Numbered from the stretch's first letter, positions 1-8,385 are shown. The stretch is DNA of 36,257 nucleotides from Candidatus Pacearchaeota archaeon CG_4_10_14_0_2_um_filter_35_33 (GCA_002792635.1 PFOR01000021.1:1-36257); one strand, 5' to 3'. Numbers and translations are program-made. The notes: generated by a model not told the origin, from the letters alone.

Positions 1-416
1 TGTCCAGGATTTAGTGCAGGAGTTAAAATATATCTAGATTGGAAATTTGTCACAACAAATCCAGTTCTAGAGGCTGTAGCCTTGCCTTGCCCGATATTCC
101 TAACATAAGCCCCCACATCTGCTCTCCACTCACCAGTTCCATTGGAGCCATTTCCACCACCATCGTACCAATAAACACTAGTGTTAAGGTAATCAATCAC
201 AAGGTCAGGCAGTCTAACCACCGTACCATTCCCGTCTCCTGTAGCATTTCCATGAATAACTCCAGTTCCATTAGTTGGATTTTGCAATCCTCCTCCAATT
301 CCCGCAGCTTTAATTTTTCCAGCTTTCGGACTAAACAAGACACCAGAACTGCTGACAAAAGAAACAAGAACCACCACTACAACAATGCCCACCAGCTATA
401 AAAGTCTTTTATCCAT
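1..416 (-). pseudogene. Secreted surface protein, 3' part outside window, with in-frame TAG in the signal peptide
   Basis: On the minus strand an ATG at 416, preceded by GGAAGTGA, reads MDKRLL and then meets a TAG at 398-396. The same frame then stays open to the window edge (about 131 codons). The part after the TAG begins LVGIVVVVVLVSFVSS, a typical signal-peptide core, followed by a Gly/Asn/Thr-rich region and a stretch WRADVGAYVRNIGQG that resembles a CARDB-like beta-sandwich of surface proteins. Because the frame is kept across the stop, this is a single nonsense change and not an indel. Alternatives are initiation at the GTG at 392, a sequencing error, or readthrough. TAG is an ordinary stop for neighbours (5671-5673). 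The family assignment is weak; the coding nature of the frame is well supported. Confidence 0.6.
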
Positions 417-523
417 CTTATCACTTCCTTTCATCTCTCCAAATAAGACCAAATATGAAGAACTATTTAAAGATTTGTATAAAAAGAAAAAAATAAAAAT
501 TAAAGCCTTACAAAATTAAAGCC

Positions 524-853
524 TTAAAAACAAGCACCAAGATAACACCCTGATGAATTTAGATTCAAACAGTTCTGAGACCATGCTTGCCCGTATGTGT
601 GGTTTGTTCCGTTTACGTCTCTGACATCACATGCATATTCTATTACAGTGTTATTATTGTAACAGAAATCAAGTTTGGTATAATTCTTTCCGTTAAGAGT
701 CTGCACCATCACTCCGCTAGCATTGTAGAAATCCAAGCCAAAGTCACCATCAGCGCAAGATGCTACTTCCATCTCCTGCTGAAGAGTTGCAGCATATACT
801 AAAGTAGCCACACCCACTAAAACCAAAGCCCCTAGGATAATTTTCTTTCTCAT
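524..853 (-). CDS. Small secreted Cys-containing protein
   Basis: A 109-residue protein. Residues 1-21 (MRKKIILGALVLVGVATLVYA) are a clear signal peptide with an A-x-A-like cleavage region, so the mature protein of about 88 residues is extracytoplasmic. It holds six cysteines (ASCADG, DFCYNN, YACDV, NCLNL, GCYLGACF) and several Asn-x-Ser/Thr sequons, suggesting a disulfide-stabilised, possibly glycosylated domain. The start is backed by GGGGGTTGAT just before the ATG. It is oriented like the broken surface gene to its left and lies about 100 bases upstream of it. I recognise no family. The neighbours are also exported proteins, so a cell-surface role is inferred. Confidence 0.75.
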   Translation of the reverse strand: MRKKIILGALVLVGVATLVYAATLQQEMEVASCADGDFGLDFYNASGVMVQTLNGKNYTKLDFCYNNNTVIEYACDVRDVNGTNHTYGQAWSQNCLNLNSSGCYLGACF

Positions 854-986
854 ATCAACCCCCTTTCATCTTTCAACATAAGCATAGGTAGTTTTGATAT
901 ATATATATTGGTTATACTTTTAAATAAGATTCGCTTATTGAAATCTCCCCCACACATAGGTTTTGTTTAACTGCGTAACTATGCTA

Positions 987-1046
987 CTAGACCTGTCCAT
1001 AAACAGCCATCAAAAGCAAACATACCAAGATTGTCTTTCTTTTCAT
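987..1046 (-). pseudogene. Possible remnant of a signal-peptide gene in the 854-1170 gap
   Basis: This gap of 317 bases has no long gene. On the minus strand an ATG at 1046 reads MKRKTILVCLLLMAVYGQV and stops at a TAG, which is a convincing secretory leader without a mature domain. It may be the head of a decayed exported protein or a chance ORF. The rest of the gap holds the promoter of the gene at 1171 and AT-rich sequence upstream of the gene ending at 524. Confidence 0.25.
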
Positions 1047-1140
1047 TTTCGTGCATCCTTTCCTTTTTGGTTTTATTTAACAAGGAGAGTATATATCTTC
1101 CCATTTTATCCCCTCATTATTTTAATCCAAATGCAGATAA

Positions 1141-1154
1141 CCTTTTAAATATCC
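1141..1154 (+). promoter_or_regulatory. TATA box for the gene at 1171
   Basis: CCTTTTAAATATCC is centred about 24-26 bases upstream of the ATG at 1171 and matches an archaeal BRE/TATA element. The spacing places transcription start at or next to the ATG, and no ribosome binding site is seen, so a leaderless mRNA is likely. Confidence 0.55.
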
Positions 1155-1170
1155 CAATCTTAATTAAAGC

Positions 1171-2952
1171 ATGAAAAAGATAGGTGTGGCATTATCGATT
1201 TTAATCCTTTTGGCAGTGCTTCCAGTCCTGGCACAAGAGCAGAGTGTGGATGGAGCTTATGCGTGTTTAAACAGCCAAATTGCAAACAAAACTTCTGAAT
1301 CTTTGTCTTTAGAAGAGGCTATATTCTCAACCCTTGCCCTGGGCTCTAAATCAAAATTAACAGATAAAATTGAGAATGAAGCAGGGGAAAATTGCTGGCC
1401 TAGCTCTGGATGTACAATCAAAGACACAGCACAAGCATTAATAGCTTACGATGAAATAAATAAGGCAACGGGAGATATAGAATCCTATCTATTAACCAAA
1501 AATGCTTCCGCAAACGAATTAACCTGGTACCTCCAAATAGACATAGAAGACCATTCCACTTCAACTTGCAACATAAAGTATGATGAAAGAGATTATCAAG
1601 TCCAGGTTCAGGAAGACATGACTCTTTCAGGAGGAGCTGGAGCTTGCCTATCGTTATCATCTTCAGGATATTGGTTACAAGTTTCAAGAAATTGTCACGA
1701 TAAAGAATTCCAAATATCTTGTGATAAAAGTTTCATAACATCATTATTGTATCAAAAAACTGGCTCAGATACAATATATGTCTCTTCAGATACTCATTCC
1801 TCGGCTGCATCAGGCACAAATGTTGAGACCATAAATTCCCAATGTTTCAAAACGTCTAGTACTTGCAATTATGAAGGCTCATTATGGGCAACAATAGCAC
1901 TACAACAAACAGGATATAATGTAGATAACTTTCTTCCATATCTTCTAGCATTTTCCGAAGACTACAGGGATTTATTTCCAGCCTCATTCTTATACATTAT
2001 CACATCGGCAGATGACCAATACACAGAAATTACCAATTCCCAGAAACAAGACGGATATTGGGAAGCGCCAGGCACGGAATACAATAGATTCTATGATACT
2101 GCGTTAGGACTTCTTTCACTACAAGGAACCTCTTCACAAGAAGTAGAGACAGCTAAGAATTATCTCCTAACAATACAAACACCAGAAGGTTGTTGGAATA
2201 ACAATAACATAAGAGACACAGCATTCTTGCTTTATGGGGGTTGGGGAGAAAAAACTATCTTTTCCGACGAACCAGATCAATCAGCCTTGGGATGTGTAGA
2301 ATCCGGATATTATTGTGAAGGTCCTTTCGCATGCACAGATTCAGGCGGAGAAATTCTGAATAACTTGGATTGTGAAGGTCTTCAAGCGTGTTGTACAGTT
2401 GCTCCAATAATAGAAACCTGCTCAGAATTAAATGGAGAGGTTTGTGCATTCGGTGAGACTTGCTCTGGTTCAACATCTCCTAGTTCTGATGGAACTTGTT
2501 GTCTCGGAATCTGCCAGACAGTACAAACCCAAACAGAATGTGAAATCAATGAAGGGCTTTGCAAATCTTCCTGTTCATCAGGGGAAGAAGAATCATTTTA
2601 TGAATGTGAATTCATTAGCGAAGTCTGCTGTTTAGAAGGAGAGGATAAAGGAGGAGGCGGATTGTGGATTTGGATAATAATTTTAGTCATTTTAATCGCA
2701 ATCGTTGTACTCGGAATCATTTACAAAGACAAGATTAAGATGTGGTGGAGAAAGAGAAAAAGCAAAGATAAAGGATCTTCTCAAGGGCCGCCAAGAGGAC
2801 TGCCAAGAGGGCCACCGAGAAGACCCTCAATGGGAATTCCTCAGAGAAGACCACCAATAAGAAGACCTCCAATGATGAGGTACCCAGCAGGATCATCAAG
2901 CAACAAGGAATTAGATGAGACACTCAGAAAATTGAAAGAAATGAGTGAATAA
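1171..2952 (+). CDS. Membrane-anchored surface protein with alpha/alpha-toroid-like repeats and Cys-rich stalk
   Basis: A 593-residue exported protein. Residues 1-21 form a signal peptide ending VLAQE. The ectodomain carries helical repeats resembling the prenyltransferase/terpene-cyclase toroid (for example DTAQALIAYDE, and QKQDGYW...DTALGLLSLQ...LLTIQTPEGCW...DTAFLLYGGW). A Cys-rich region from about residue 370 to 490 contains the module CSELNGEVC...ETCSG...CCLGIC. One transmembrane helix follows (about 500-520, LWIWIIILVILIAIVVLG), then a basic, proline/arginine-rich cytoplasmic tail (PRGLPRGPPRRP and similar). The same Cys-rich module lies just before the membrane helix of the gene at 5663-6895. 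The stop codon overlaps the start of the next gene by one base, so the two are co-transcribed. An adhesin or surface-receptor role is inferred only. Confidence 0.75.
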   Translation: MKKIGVALSILILLAVLPVLAQEQSVDGAYACLNSQIANKTSESLSLEEAIFSTLALGSKSKLTDKIENEAGENCWPSSGCTIKDTAQALIAYDEINKATGDIESYLLTKNASANELTWYLQIDIEDHSTSTCNIKYDERDYQVQVQEDMTLSGGAGACLSLSSSGYWLQVSRNCHDKEFQISCDKSFITSLLYQKTGSDTIYVSSDTHSSAASGTNVETINSQCFKTSSTCNYEGSLWATIALQQTGYNVDNFLPYLLAFSEDYRDLFPASFLYIITSADDQYTEITNSQKQDGYWEAPGTEYNRFYDTALGLLSLQGTSSQEVETAKNYLLTIQTPEGCWNNNNIRDTAFLLYGGWGEKTIFSDEPDQSALGCVESGYYCEGPFACTDSGGEILNNLDCEGLQACCTVAPIIETCSELNGEVCAFGETCSGSTSPSSDGTCCLGICQTVQTQTECEINEGLCKSSCSSGEEESFYECEFISEVCCLEGEDKGGGGLWIWIIILVILIAIVVLGIIYKDKIKMWWRKRKSKDKGSSQGPPRGLPRGPPRRPSMGIPQRRPPIRRPPMMRYPAGSSSNKELDETLRKLKEMSE

Positions 2953-3425
2953 TGGATTCCAAACTTCTAAATTATCTTCAAAAACATAAAATACAATATA
3001 ATTTATTTAAGCACCCTGCAGTTTTCACAGTAGAAGAATCTAAAAAAATAAAAAAAATTCCGGGAATGCATTGCAAGGCCTTATTTCTCAAAGATAACAA
3101 AAATATTTTTTATTTAGTTGCAATGAAAGCAGACAAAAGACTGGATACTAAAATGTTAAGGAAACATCTCAAGATAAAAAAATTAAACTTCGCATCTCCT
3201 GAAGAGCTGAATGAAAAATTAAAAGTGAAATCCGGAAGCGTGAGCATATTCAATCTAGTTAATGCAAAGGATGAAATTACATTAATAATTGACGAAGATG
3301 TTTGGAAAGCCCCCTATACAGGATTTCATCCAAACATAAACACGGAAACTCTAATCCTCGACGGGAAAAATCTTCAAAACTATTGCAATTCACTCAGGAC
3401 AAATTTAGAAATCCTATCTCTTTAA
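2952..3425 (+). CDS. YbaK/ProX-family aminoacyl-tRNA deacylase
   Basis: A 157-residue single-domain protein, the usual size for free-standing trans-editing deacylases that hydrolyse mischarged tRNA-Pro (alanine or cysteine). Family marks include HPAVFTVEE near residue 21, the conserved catalytic-region lysine in HCKALFL (K42), the GSVSIFNLVN loop near 95-104 and GFHPNINTETL near 125-134, which resembles the GFHPN-NTAT motif of ProX/PrdX proteins. Which amino acid is edited cannot be read from the sequence. The start codon shares one base with the stop of the upstream membrane protein (TAATG), implying translational coupling. The last 12 bases overlap the convergent gene 3414-3734. Confidence 0.85.
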   Translation: MDSKLLNYLQKHKIQYNLFKHPAVFTVEESKKIKKIPGMHCKALFLKDNKNIFYLVAMKADKRLDTKMLRKHLKIKKLNFASPEELNEKLKVKSGSVSIFNLVNAKDEITLIIDEDVWKAPYTGFHPNINTETLILDGKNLQNYCNSLRTNLEILSL

Positions 3426-3734
3426 TCTTCTTTTAGGATTCTTTCCACTCTTAGACTTTTTGTGTTTCTTATCGAGTAGTTCTATTATTCTATCTAGCTT
3501 TACATTCATCTCAACAATGTTCTTCATAGTAGTTCTCAAATCTTTCATAGCTCTTGCCCTGAATAATGCTCTAATTATCAAGAATACCAAATAAATTATT
3601 ACAAGAATTCCAGCAATAGCTGCAAGATTAACTAAAAAAGAAAGTCCACTAGCAAGTCCTGGTGGTGCAAAATCCCAGAAACCTCTCAAAAGTTCTTCAA
3701 CGCTAATCGTCCCATTAAAACTTTCGTTAACCAT
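3414..3734 (-). CDS. Small membrane protein with basic coiled-coil tail
   Basis: 106 residues. An extracellular N-terminus (MVNESFNGTISVEE) and a Gly/Pro/Ala-rich segment lead to one strong hydrophobic helix (about 33-56, FLVNLAAIAGILVIIYLVFLII). A cytoplasmic heptad-like segment follows (MKNIVEMNVKLDRIIELLDK) and then a very basic C-terminus (KKHKKSKSGKNPKRRLKR). The tail could bind nucleic acid or acidic membrane lipids. No family is recognised. The gene is convergent with and overlaps the deacylase gene by 12 bases. Confidence 0.65.
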   Translation of the reverse strand: MVNESFNGTISVEELLRGFWDFAPPGLASGLSFLVNLAAIAGILVIIYLVFLIIRALFRARAMKDLRTTMKNIVEMNVKLDRIIELLDKKHKKSKSGKNPKRRLKR

Positions 3735-3782
3735 ATACTAAAGAACAATAATCTCTTTTAATATCTTTCCTTCAGAAGATTA

Positions 3783-4520
3783 ATGGAAAAGAAATATGCG
3801 GCAATAATCGCATTTCTAATAACCGGATTGATAGCAAGCAATTATTTTTTAATAAATTATCAGAAATTACAGCCACAAAGAGAAACGGTGTTAATTTCAG
3901 ATGTTTTAGACGGAGATACAATTAGGCTGGAAGACGGAAGAACAATCCGTTTGTTAAATATAAATTCTCCAGAGAAAAATCAACCATTATCAGAGTTAGC
4001 GACAAACTATCTTAAACAATACGAAAATCAAACTATTCAATTAGAAATACAAGGCACTGGCGTTTATGGAAGACTCTTAGGAAGAATATTTTCTAAAGAT
4101 TACTTAAATTTAGAATTAATAAAAAAAGGATTCGCTCACAAATATATAGTAGATGACTCTGAATTAAAATTATTCATAAAGGAAGAAGAAAAGGCGAGAA
4201 ACGAGGAATTAGGTATCTGGGAACGCTCCCCCCATTATATGTGCCTTGATGTAGAAATCAATAAAAAAGAAGAATACGTAATTATAGTGAATATATGCGA
4301 CCAAGATTTAAACTTGGCATTGAAAGATGAAACCACAAGAACTTTTAATTTTGAGATTAAGGCACTATCTTCGATTACGGTTTATTCTGGAGAAGGCCAA
4401 GACATCGAAAAAGAAATTTATCTCAACAGTAAACGAAATATCTGGAACGACGACAAGGACTCCATTTTTATTCGTGATTCTAATGGTCTTCTTATTTTCT
4501 ATGATTCTTATGGCTATTAA
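3783..4520 (+). CDS. Membrane-tethered thermonuclease (SNase) with lamin-tail domain
   Basis: 245 residues. An N-terminal membrane anchor (about 6-25) is followed by a staphylococcal-nuclease domain (about 35-150): ISDVLDGDTIRLEDG, RLLNINSPE, GVYGRLLGRI and LIKKGFAHKYIV. The catalytic arginines and glutamate map to R56, E64 and R97 and the first metal aspartate to D45. The second metal ligand (D40 of the S. aureus enzyme) falls on N61. The C-terminal 90 residues, ending IWNDDKDSIFIRDSNG, resemble a lamin-tail domain, a pairing known in secreted nucleases of archaea. Extracellular nucleic-acid degradation for nucleotide scavenging is the likely job. The next gene begins inside its last 38 bases. 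Confidence 0.85.
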   Translation: MEKKYAAIIAFLITGLIASNYFLINYQKLQPQRETVLISDVLDGDTIRLEDGRTIRLLNINSPEKNQPLSELATNYLKQYENQTIQLEIQGTGVYGRLLGRIFSKDYLNLELIKKGFAHKYIVDDSELKLFIKEEEKARNEELGIWERSPHYMCLDVEINKKEEYVIIVNICDQDLNLALKDETTRTFNFEIKALSSITVYSGEGQDIEKEIYLNSKRNIWNDDKDSIFIRDSNGLLIFYDSYGY

Positions 4521-5118
4521 TGTTTCAGCATTAGATTTCACATTTGATTATCCGGAAACAATCGAATTAGAAGAGGAGTTCGAAGTAACAATTAACGCAG
4601 ACACTCAAGAAATTTATGATGTGAAAATATTTGTTCATGATGACGTAAAAGCGTCTTCAGAAATTATGACTGGCGAAGGGTGGAAGAGCACACATTACTA
4701 TCTTCAAGACATATTTCCTGAACAGAAAACGTTCACTTTGATAGCCCACATAGAAGCAGACACTGAAATCTGTGTTAGAATGAGACTACAGGATTCATCT
4801 AATTATGATGAATCTTGCCTTCAAATAACTGTTGAGTCATCCGAGTCTGAGAATCAGGAGCAAGAAGAAGACCAAGAAGACCAAGCAAACCAACAACAAG
4901 AAGAACATTCAGAAAATCAAGAACCTAAAGAACCTAATGAAATGCAGGAGCCTGAAACACAACAACTTTCTCAAAATAATGAAAAAATAATTCTCAGCAG
5001 TCCAAAAAAAGAATCAGAACAAGATTCATTTAATTATGACAAAAGGATTTGGATTCTGATATCTTTTTCCATATTCACAATATTTATCATTATCCTTCTA
5101 GCATTAAGAAAATTATAA
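4483..5118 (+). CDS. Exported protein with Gln/Glu-rich linker and C-terminal membrane helix
   Basis: From the ATG at 4483 the product has 211 residues. It starts with a signal peptide (MVFLFSMILMAINVSA, cut before LDF), then a beta-rich domain of about 110 residues (FDYPETIELEEEFEVTINAD, FTLIAHIEADTEICVRM), then a low-complexity acidic linker of about 50 residues rich in E, Q and N, and a C-terminal helix (WILISFSIFTIFIIILLAL) with a short RKL tail. The frame is open upstream to 4327, but that part overlaps the nuclease gene and would bury the signal peptide, so 4483 is preferred; there is no clear ribosome binding site. It is probably translated together with the nuclease. The domain family is not recognised. 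Confidence 0.65.
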   Translation: MVFLFSMILMAINVSALDFTFDYPETIELEEEFEVTINADTQEIYDVKIFVHDDVKASSEIMTGEGWKSTHYYLQDIFPEQKTFTLIAHIEADTEICVRMRLQDSSNYDESCLQITVESSESENQEQEEDQEDQANQQQEEHSENQEPKEPNEMQEPETQQLSQNNEKIILSSPKKESEQDSFNYDKRIWILISFSIFTIFIIILLALRKL

Positions 5119-5127
5119 AATCAAAAT

Positions 5128-5136
5128 CTTTAAAAC
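5128..5136 (+). promoter_or_regulatory. TATA box for the gene at 5158
   Basis: CTTTAAAAC is centred about 26 bases before the ATG at 5158, with no ribosome binding site between, which fits a leaderless transcript. Confidence 0.5.
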
Positions 5137-5157
5137 CTCATATTCCCAGAGTAAATC

Positions 5158-5673
5158 ATGGCAAAGATAGAGGCAAGAGCGATTATGGAGATAATGGGTA
5201 GACCTCCTGAACACATAGCAGAATCATTGAATACATTAGTGGTGAAGATGGGTGCAGAAAAAGGTGTAAAAATAGCCAATAAGAAATATCACGACCCGGT
5301 TCCTGTAAAAGAGGTAAATAACTTATATACTGCATTCGCAGAATTGGAACTTGAATTAGACGGCATAACAACTCTTCTAATGATTACGTATATTTATTCT
5401 CCTTCGAACATAGAAGTAGTATCGCCAGAAACTCTGAAACTTTCAAACGACGACATAAATGAATTTTTCAATAATCTATTAGCAAGAATCCACCACTACG
5501 GAGCCCTTCTTAAAAGATCAAACACGGAAAGAGATATATTCCTAAGTCAATTGCAATATTTAAAGAAAAAATTAGGCACAAAAGTTGATAAGACACTTCA
5601 GGATATGGTTAAGGACCTTCAAAAAGGAGCAAAAAAGCCTTCAAAACCAACAAAGAAGAATTCTAAAAAGTAG
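5158..5673 (+). CDS. Conserved-looking cytoplasmic protein of unknown function
   Basis: 171 residues with no signal peptide or membrane helix. The N-terminal 110 residues alternate helices and strands (IEARAIMEIMGRPPEHIAES, LYTAFAELELELDGITTLLM, YIYSPSNIEVVSPE). The C-terminal third is a long helix (LLKRSNTERDIFLSQLQYLKKKL) ending in a lysine-rich tail. The layout suggests an alpha/beta domain with a coiled coil, perhaps a membrane- or nucleic-acid-associated adaptor. I do not recognise the family. It ends in TAG, showing TAG works as a normal stop here, and overlaps the convergent membrane-protein gene by 11 bases. Confidence 0.7.
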   Translation: MAKIEARAIMEIMGRPPEHIAESLNTLVVKMGAEKGVKIANKKYHDPVPVKEVNNLYTAFAELELELDGITTLLMITYIYSPSNIEVVSPETLKLSNDDINEFFNNLLARIHHYGALLKRSNTERDIFLSQLQYLKKKLGTKVDKTLQDMVKDLQKGAKKPSKPTKKNSKK

Positions 5674-6895
5674 GCAAAACTCCCCCATTACCTTTTTCTG
5701 CTTTCTTTATCCTCTCTTTGAATACATCTTTCTGCCTTTTGTTTCTAAGGTATCTCAAACCGAGAAAGAAAAGACCAGCGACAAGAACCATTCCAATAAG
5801 ATATCCAACCCACGCATAACTTGCCCCCTCTTCAACTCTACATTCACCAATACAACACTCTGCAAAATCAATAGTTCCAATAGTATCCCCTGAACAAATC
5901 TTCCCAGAACCACATCTGCTTCCTTGTAGCTCTGCACAATAAAATCTCGATTCTCCAACAGTGTTGTCATTAACTACAACATCTTCTTGATTCTCAGTAT
6001 ATGAAACATAAACAGGGAATCCAAATTCGTTTTCTCCATATCTCAAATAAATATATTCATTCACCTCTTGGTTTTCCTCTCTTAAACTTAGGCTAAATTC
6101 GTAAACATTGCCAGGTTCAAATATTTCTGGGGGCTCTGGAGTAATAGTAAATATGTTTTCATCATAATCAAAAGCATAATCTTCTAAGGTTTCTTCTCCC
6201 GTATAAATTATTTTGAAACCAAAGTCGCCTTTACTATCTATTAAAAGGACACTATCAATCTCAAAAGGGTCGAACACAAATAATGGTGGAGGTTCAACAA
6301 CCTCTTTAATCAATGAAACAGGCACAATGTAATTACCAACATTAGTCTCATAAAAACCTCCGGAAACATCTTCAACATTAAAATAGATTTTATTTTGCCC
6401 AGGTTTCAAAATGACTTCCCTTTCAAATGGAAAATCAACCATTATTGGCTCATTAATATCCCTGTTCAATACTGCGTTTATCTCAAAATCATCGCTACTC
6501 ACAACTATTCCCGGAGTTATGCTATAAGTTGCTATTTCGCCAGAAACAGAAAAATTCTGTTCAAAATCTATCTCAACATTCTTCCCAAGTTCAGTTGTTT
6601 TAATATCTTCAATAACAAACTTATAATTTCTACTTTCATTAATATTCAAATCCAAATAAGGCATGACGGCATAGACATAATAAGAATCACCCATTTTTTC
6701 AATTCCATAATCAAATACACTTTCTATATGACCATCCCTGAGGAATTTTACATTTTCATCCAGTATTGGCTCAAGAATATTTCCTTGAATCTGAAAAATA
6801 GCCGTTTCAGCCGGATGATAGCCTTCTTCTATGGTGCTACTTATCGCCAAAACTCCAGGGAGCATCAGCAACAACATTATCGCCCCTATTTTCAT
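5663..6895 (-). CDS. Membrane-anchored surface protein with Cys-rich juxtamembrane module
   Basis: 410 residues. The signal peptide (MKIGAIMLLLMLPGVLA) is followed by about 300 residues of beta-rich sequence with repeated immunoglobulin-like strand patterns (SGEIATYSITPGIVVSSDDF, VYEFSLSLREENQEVNEYIY). Then comes a six-cysteine module (YCAELQGSRC...KICSG...CCIGEC), one membrane helix (about 362-380, WVGYLIGMVLVAGLFFLGL) and a basic cytoplasmic tail. The Cys module is the same pattern as in the 593-residue protein at 1171-2952, so both probably belong to one surface-protein family built on a common stalk. The substrate or partner is unknown. Confidence 0.75.
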   Translation of the reverse strand: MKIGAIMLLLMLPGVLAISSTIEEGYHPAETAIFQIQGNILEPILDENVKFLRDGHIESVFDYGIEKMGDSYYVYAVMPYLDLNINESRNYKFVIEDIKTTELGKNVEIDFEQNFSVSGEIATYSITPGIVVSSDDFEINAVLNRDINEPIMVDFPFEREVILKPGQNKIYFNVEDVSGGFYETNVGNYIVPVSLIKEVVEPPPLFVFDPFEIDSVLLIDSKGDFGFKIIYTGEETLEDYAFDYDENIFTITPEPPEIFEPGNVYEFSLSLREENQEVNEYIYLRYGENEFGFPVYVSYTENQEDVVVNDNTVGESRFYCAELQGSRCGSGKICSGDTIGTIDFAECCIGECRVEEGASYAWVGYLIGMVLVAGLFFLGLRYLRNKRQKDVFKERIKKAEKGNGGVLPTF

Positions 6896-6916
6896 ACCAT
6901 AAATAGAAAAGAGAGT

Positions 6917-6956
6917 TATATAAATATTTATCTAGGAAAAATTTAAATATATACTC
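6917..6956. promoter_or_regulatory. Divergent promoter region between surface protein and trxB
   Basis: Two TATA-like elements lie back to back: TTTAAATATATA on the plus strand, 20-30 bases before the trxB ATG at 6970, and TATTTATATAA on the minus strand before the start at 6895. The region is almost pure A/T. Confidence 0.5.
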
Positions 6957-6969
6957 TTTATCTAACAAC

Positions 6970-7920
6970 ATGAAAGAATATGATTTTATTATTTTAGGTG
7001 CAGGCGGAACCGGCCTGGCTGCTGGGATGTACGCTGCCAGATTAGGTCTAAAAACTTTAATCCTTGGTTTCTCGCACGGCTCAGAACTTCCAGTTGGCGG
7101 GGTAATAACAACAACAAATATAGTAGAAAATTATCCAGGATTCAAAAAACTAACAGGAAGTGAGATTGCCAAAAAGCTTGAAGACCACGCAAGGTCGTAT
7201 GATAATGTGAAAATAAGCGAGGAAAAAGCAGAAGATGTCAAAAAGACAAAATCAGGATTCCAAGTAAAAACAGAAAAGTCGAATTACGTTGGAAAAACAA
7301 TCTTATTTGCAACAGGAACAAAATGGAGAAAATTAGATGTTCCAGGAGCAAAAGAATTAGAAAATAAAGGTGTCAATTACTGTGCTCTTTGTGATGGCCC
7401 ATTATTCAAGGATAAAATAGTGGGTGTTGTAGGTGGTTCTGATACTGCAGCAAAAGATGCTTTAGTTTTAGCAGAACATGCAAAGAAAGTTTACCTAATA
7501 TATAGAAAAGAGAAAATTCGAGCAGAACCCATCAACATAAAGAGAGTCGATTCAAATAAAAAGATAGAAATCATAAACAATACAAACATCATAGAGGTAA
7601 AAGGAAAAGATTTTGTAGAATTTGTTATCTTTGACAAACCTTACAAAGAAAAGAAAGAATTTCCAATCCAAGGTTTGTTTATAGCCATAGGTCATATGGT
7701 TCTATCTGATTTAGCTAAACCTCTAGGGGTGAAACTAAATGAAAAAAATGAAATCATTATAGACCATAAAGATTCTTCTACAAATGTTCCAGGAGTCTTC
7801 GCAGCAGGGGATGTTGCAGATAAACCATTCAAACAACTTATTACAGGAGTTGCAGAAGGTTGCACGGCAGCACATTCGGCATTTGAATATATTACTAAGT
7901 CAGCATTAGAAAAAAACTAA
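6970..7920 (+). CDS. trxB: Thioredoxin reductase-type flavoprotein
   Basis: 316 residues, the normal length for the low-molecular-weight enzyme that passes electrons from NAD(P)H through FAD to a redox-active disulfide and then to thioredoxin. The FAD-binding GAGGTG motif is at 10-15. The active-site pair is C138 and C141 in the sequence CALCD (most relatives have CATCD). The pyridine-nucleotide site is VGVVGGSDTAAKDAL near 151-165, and the C-terminal FAD motif is VPGVFAAGDV. No thioredoxin gene lies beside it; the DsbA-like protein at 31742 is far away in the cassette array. It has its own AT-rich promoter. Confidence 0.93.
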   Translation: MKEYDFIILGAGGTGLAAGMYAARLGLKTLILGFSHGSELPVGGVITTTNIVENYPGFKKLTGSEIAKKLEDHARSYDNVKISEEKAEDVKKTKSGFQVKTEKSNYVGKTILFATGTKWRKLDVPGAKELENKGVNYCALCDGPLFKDKIVGVVGGSDTAAKDALVLAEHAKKVYLIYRKEKIRAEPINIKRVDSNKKIEIINNTNIIEVKGKDFVEFVIFDKPYKEKKEFPIQGLFIAIGHMVLSDLAKPLGVKLNEKNEIIIDHKDSSTNVPGVFAAGDVADKPFKQLITGVAEGCTAAHSAFEYITKSALEKN

Positions 7921-7924
7921 TCTC

Positions 7925-8323
7925 TTATTGAAAAAATTGACTGAATCGTTTTCCTTTTTTCTTAGCATTATCCAAACTTACAACCCAATTACTTCCAGAA
8001 TCTTCTAAATCTCTAGGCTCCAAAAAAAGCCACCCTTCATAATTAAACCTCACAGCAATTACAGCCTTTAAACCCATTATATCTGAGAAAACTATGAAAT
8101 CTTCAATCTGCTTTTTCGTAATATAAATCCTATTCTTTTTGCTCGATTTTATCTCAATTGTATATCCTTTATTTTCTTCTACTCCCTTTTTCCCAGCAAT
8201 CAAATCACAAAAAGTATTTTCATTCACTCCGCTTCCTGCTACTCTAGCAGCCATCCACCCCCTATCAGAAAACAGCTTCAATAACTCTCTTTCTACTCTT
8301 GAACCTTTAGATTTATTGCTCAT
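7925..8323 (-). CDS. hjc: Archaeal Holliday-junction resolvase Hjc
   Basis: 132 residues, typical size. Hjc resolves four-way DNA junctions during recombination and repair. The N-terminal motif KGSRVEREL, the central VAGSG and CDLIAG, and IEIKSSKK match the nuclease fold; the metal-binding and catalytic residues map to E11, D40, E57 and K59. The C-terminal FxxxGW-like strand (FNYEGWLFLEP) is also present. The gene is convergent with trxB, with only 4 bases between the stops. No truncation is seen. Confidence 0.93.
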   Translation of the reverse strand: MSNKSKGSRVERELLKLFSDRGWMAARVAGSGVNENTFCDLIAGKKGVEENKGYTIEIKSSKKNRIYITKKQIEDFIVFSDIMGLKAVIAVRFNYEGWLFLEPRDLEDSGSNWVVSLDNAKKKGKRFSQFFQ

Positions 8324-8385
8324 GTCTGGGAAAACCTATTTCCATATATAAAGATAATCAAAAATAAAAAAAAGAAATGAGGCGT

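Noticed and set aside
854-1170. tRNA or structured RNA in the gap
   Set aside because: No cloverleaf, CCA end or T-loop motif could be found on either strand; only promoters and a small leader-peptide remnant.
4327-5118. Start of the second exported protein at 4327
   Set aside because: It would overlap the nuclease gene by nearly 200 bases and place the signal peptide in the middle of the protein.
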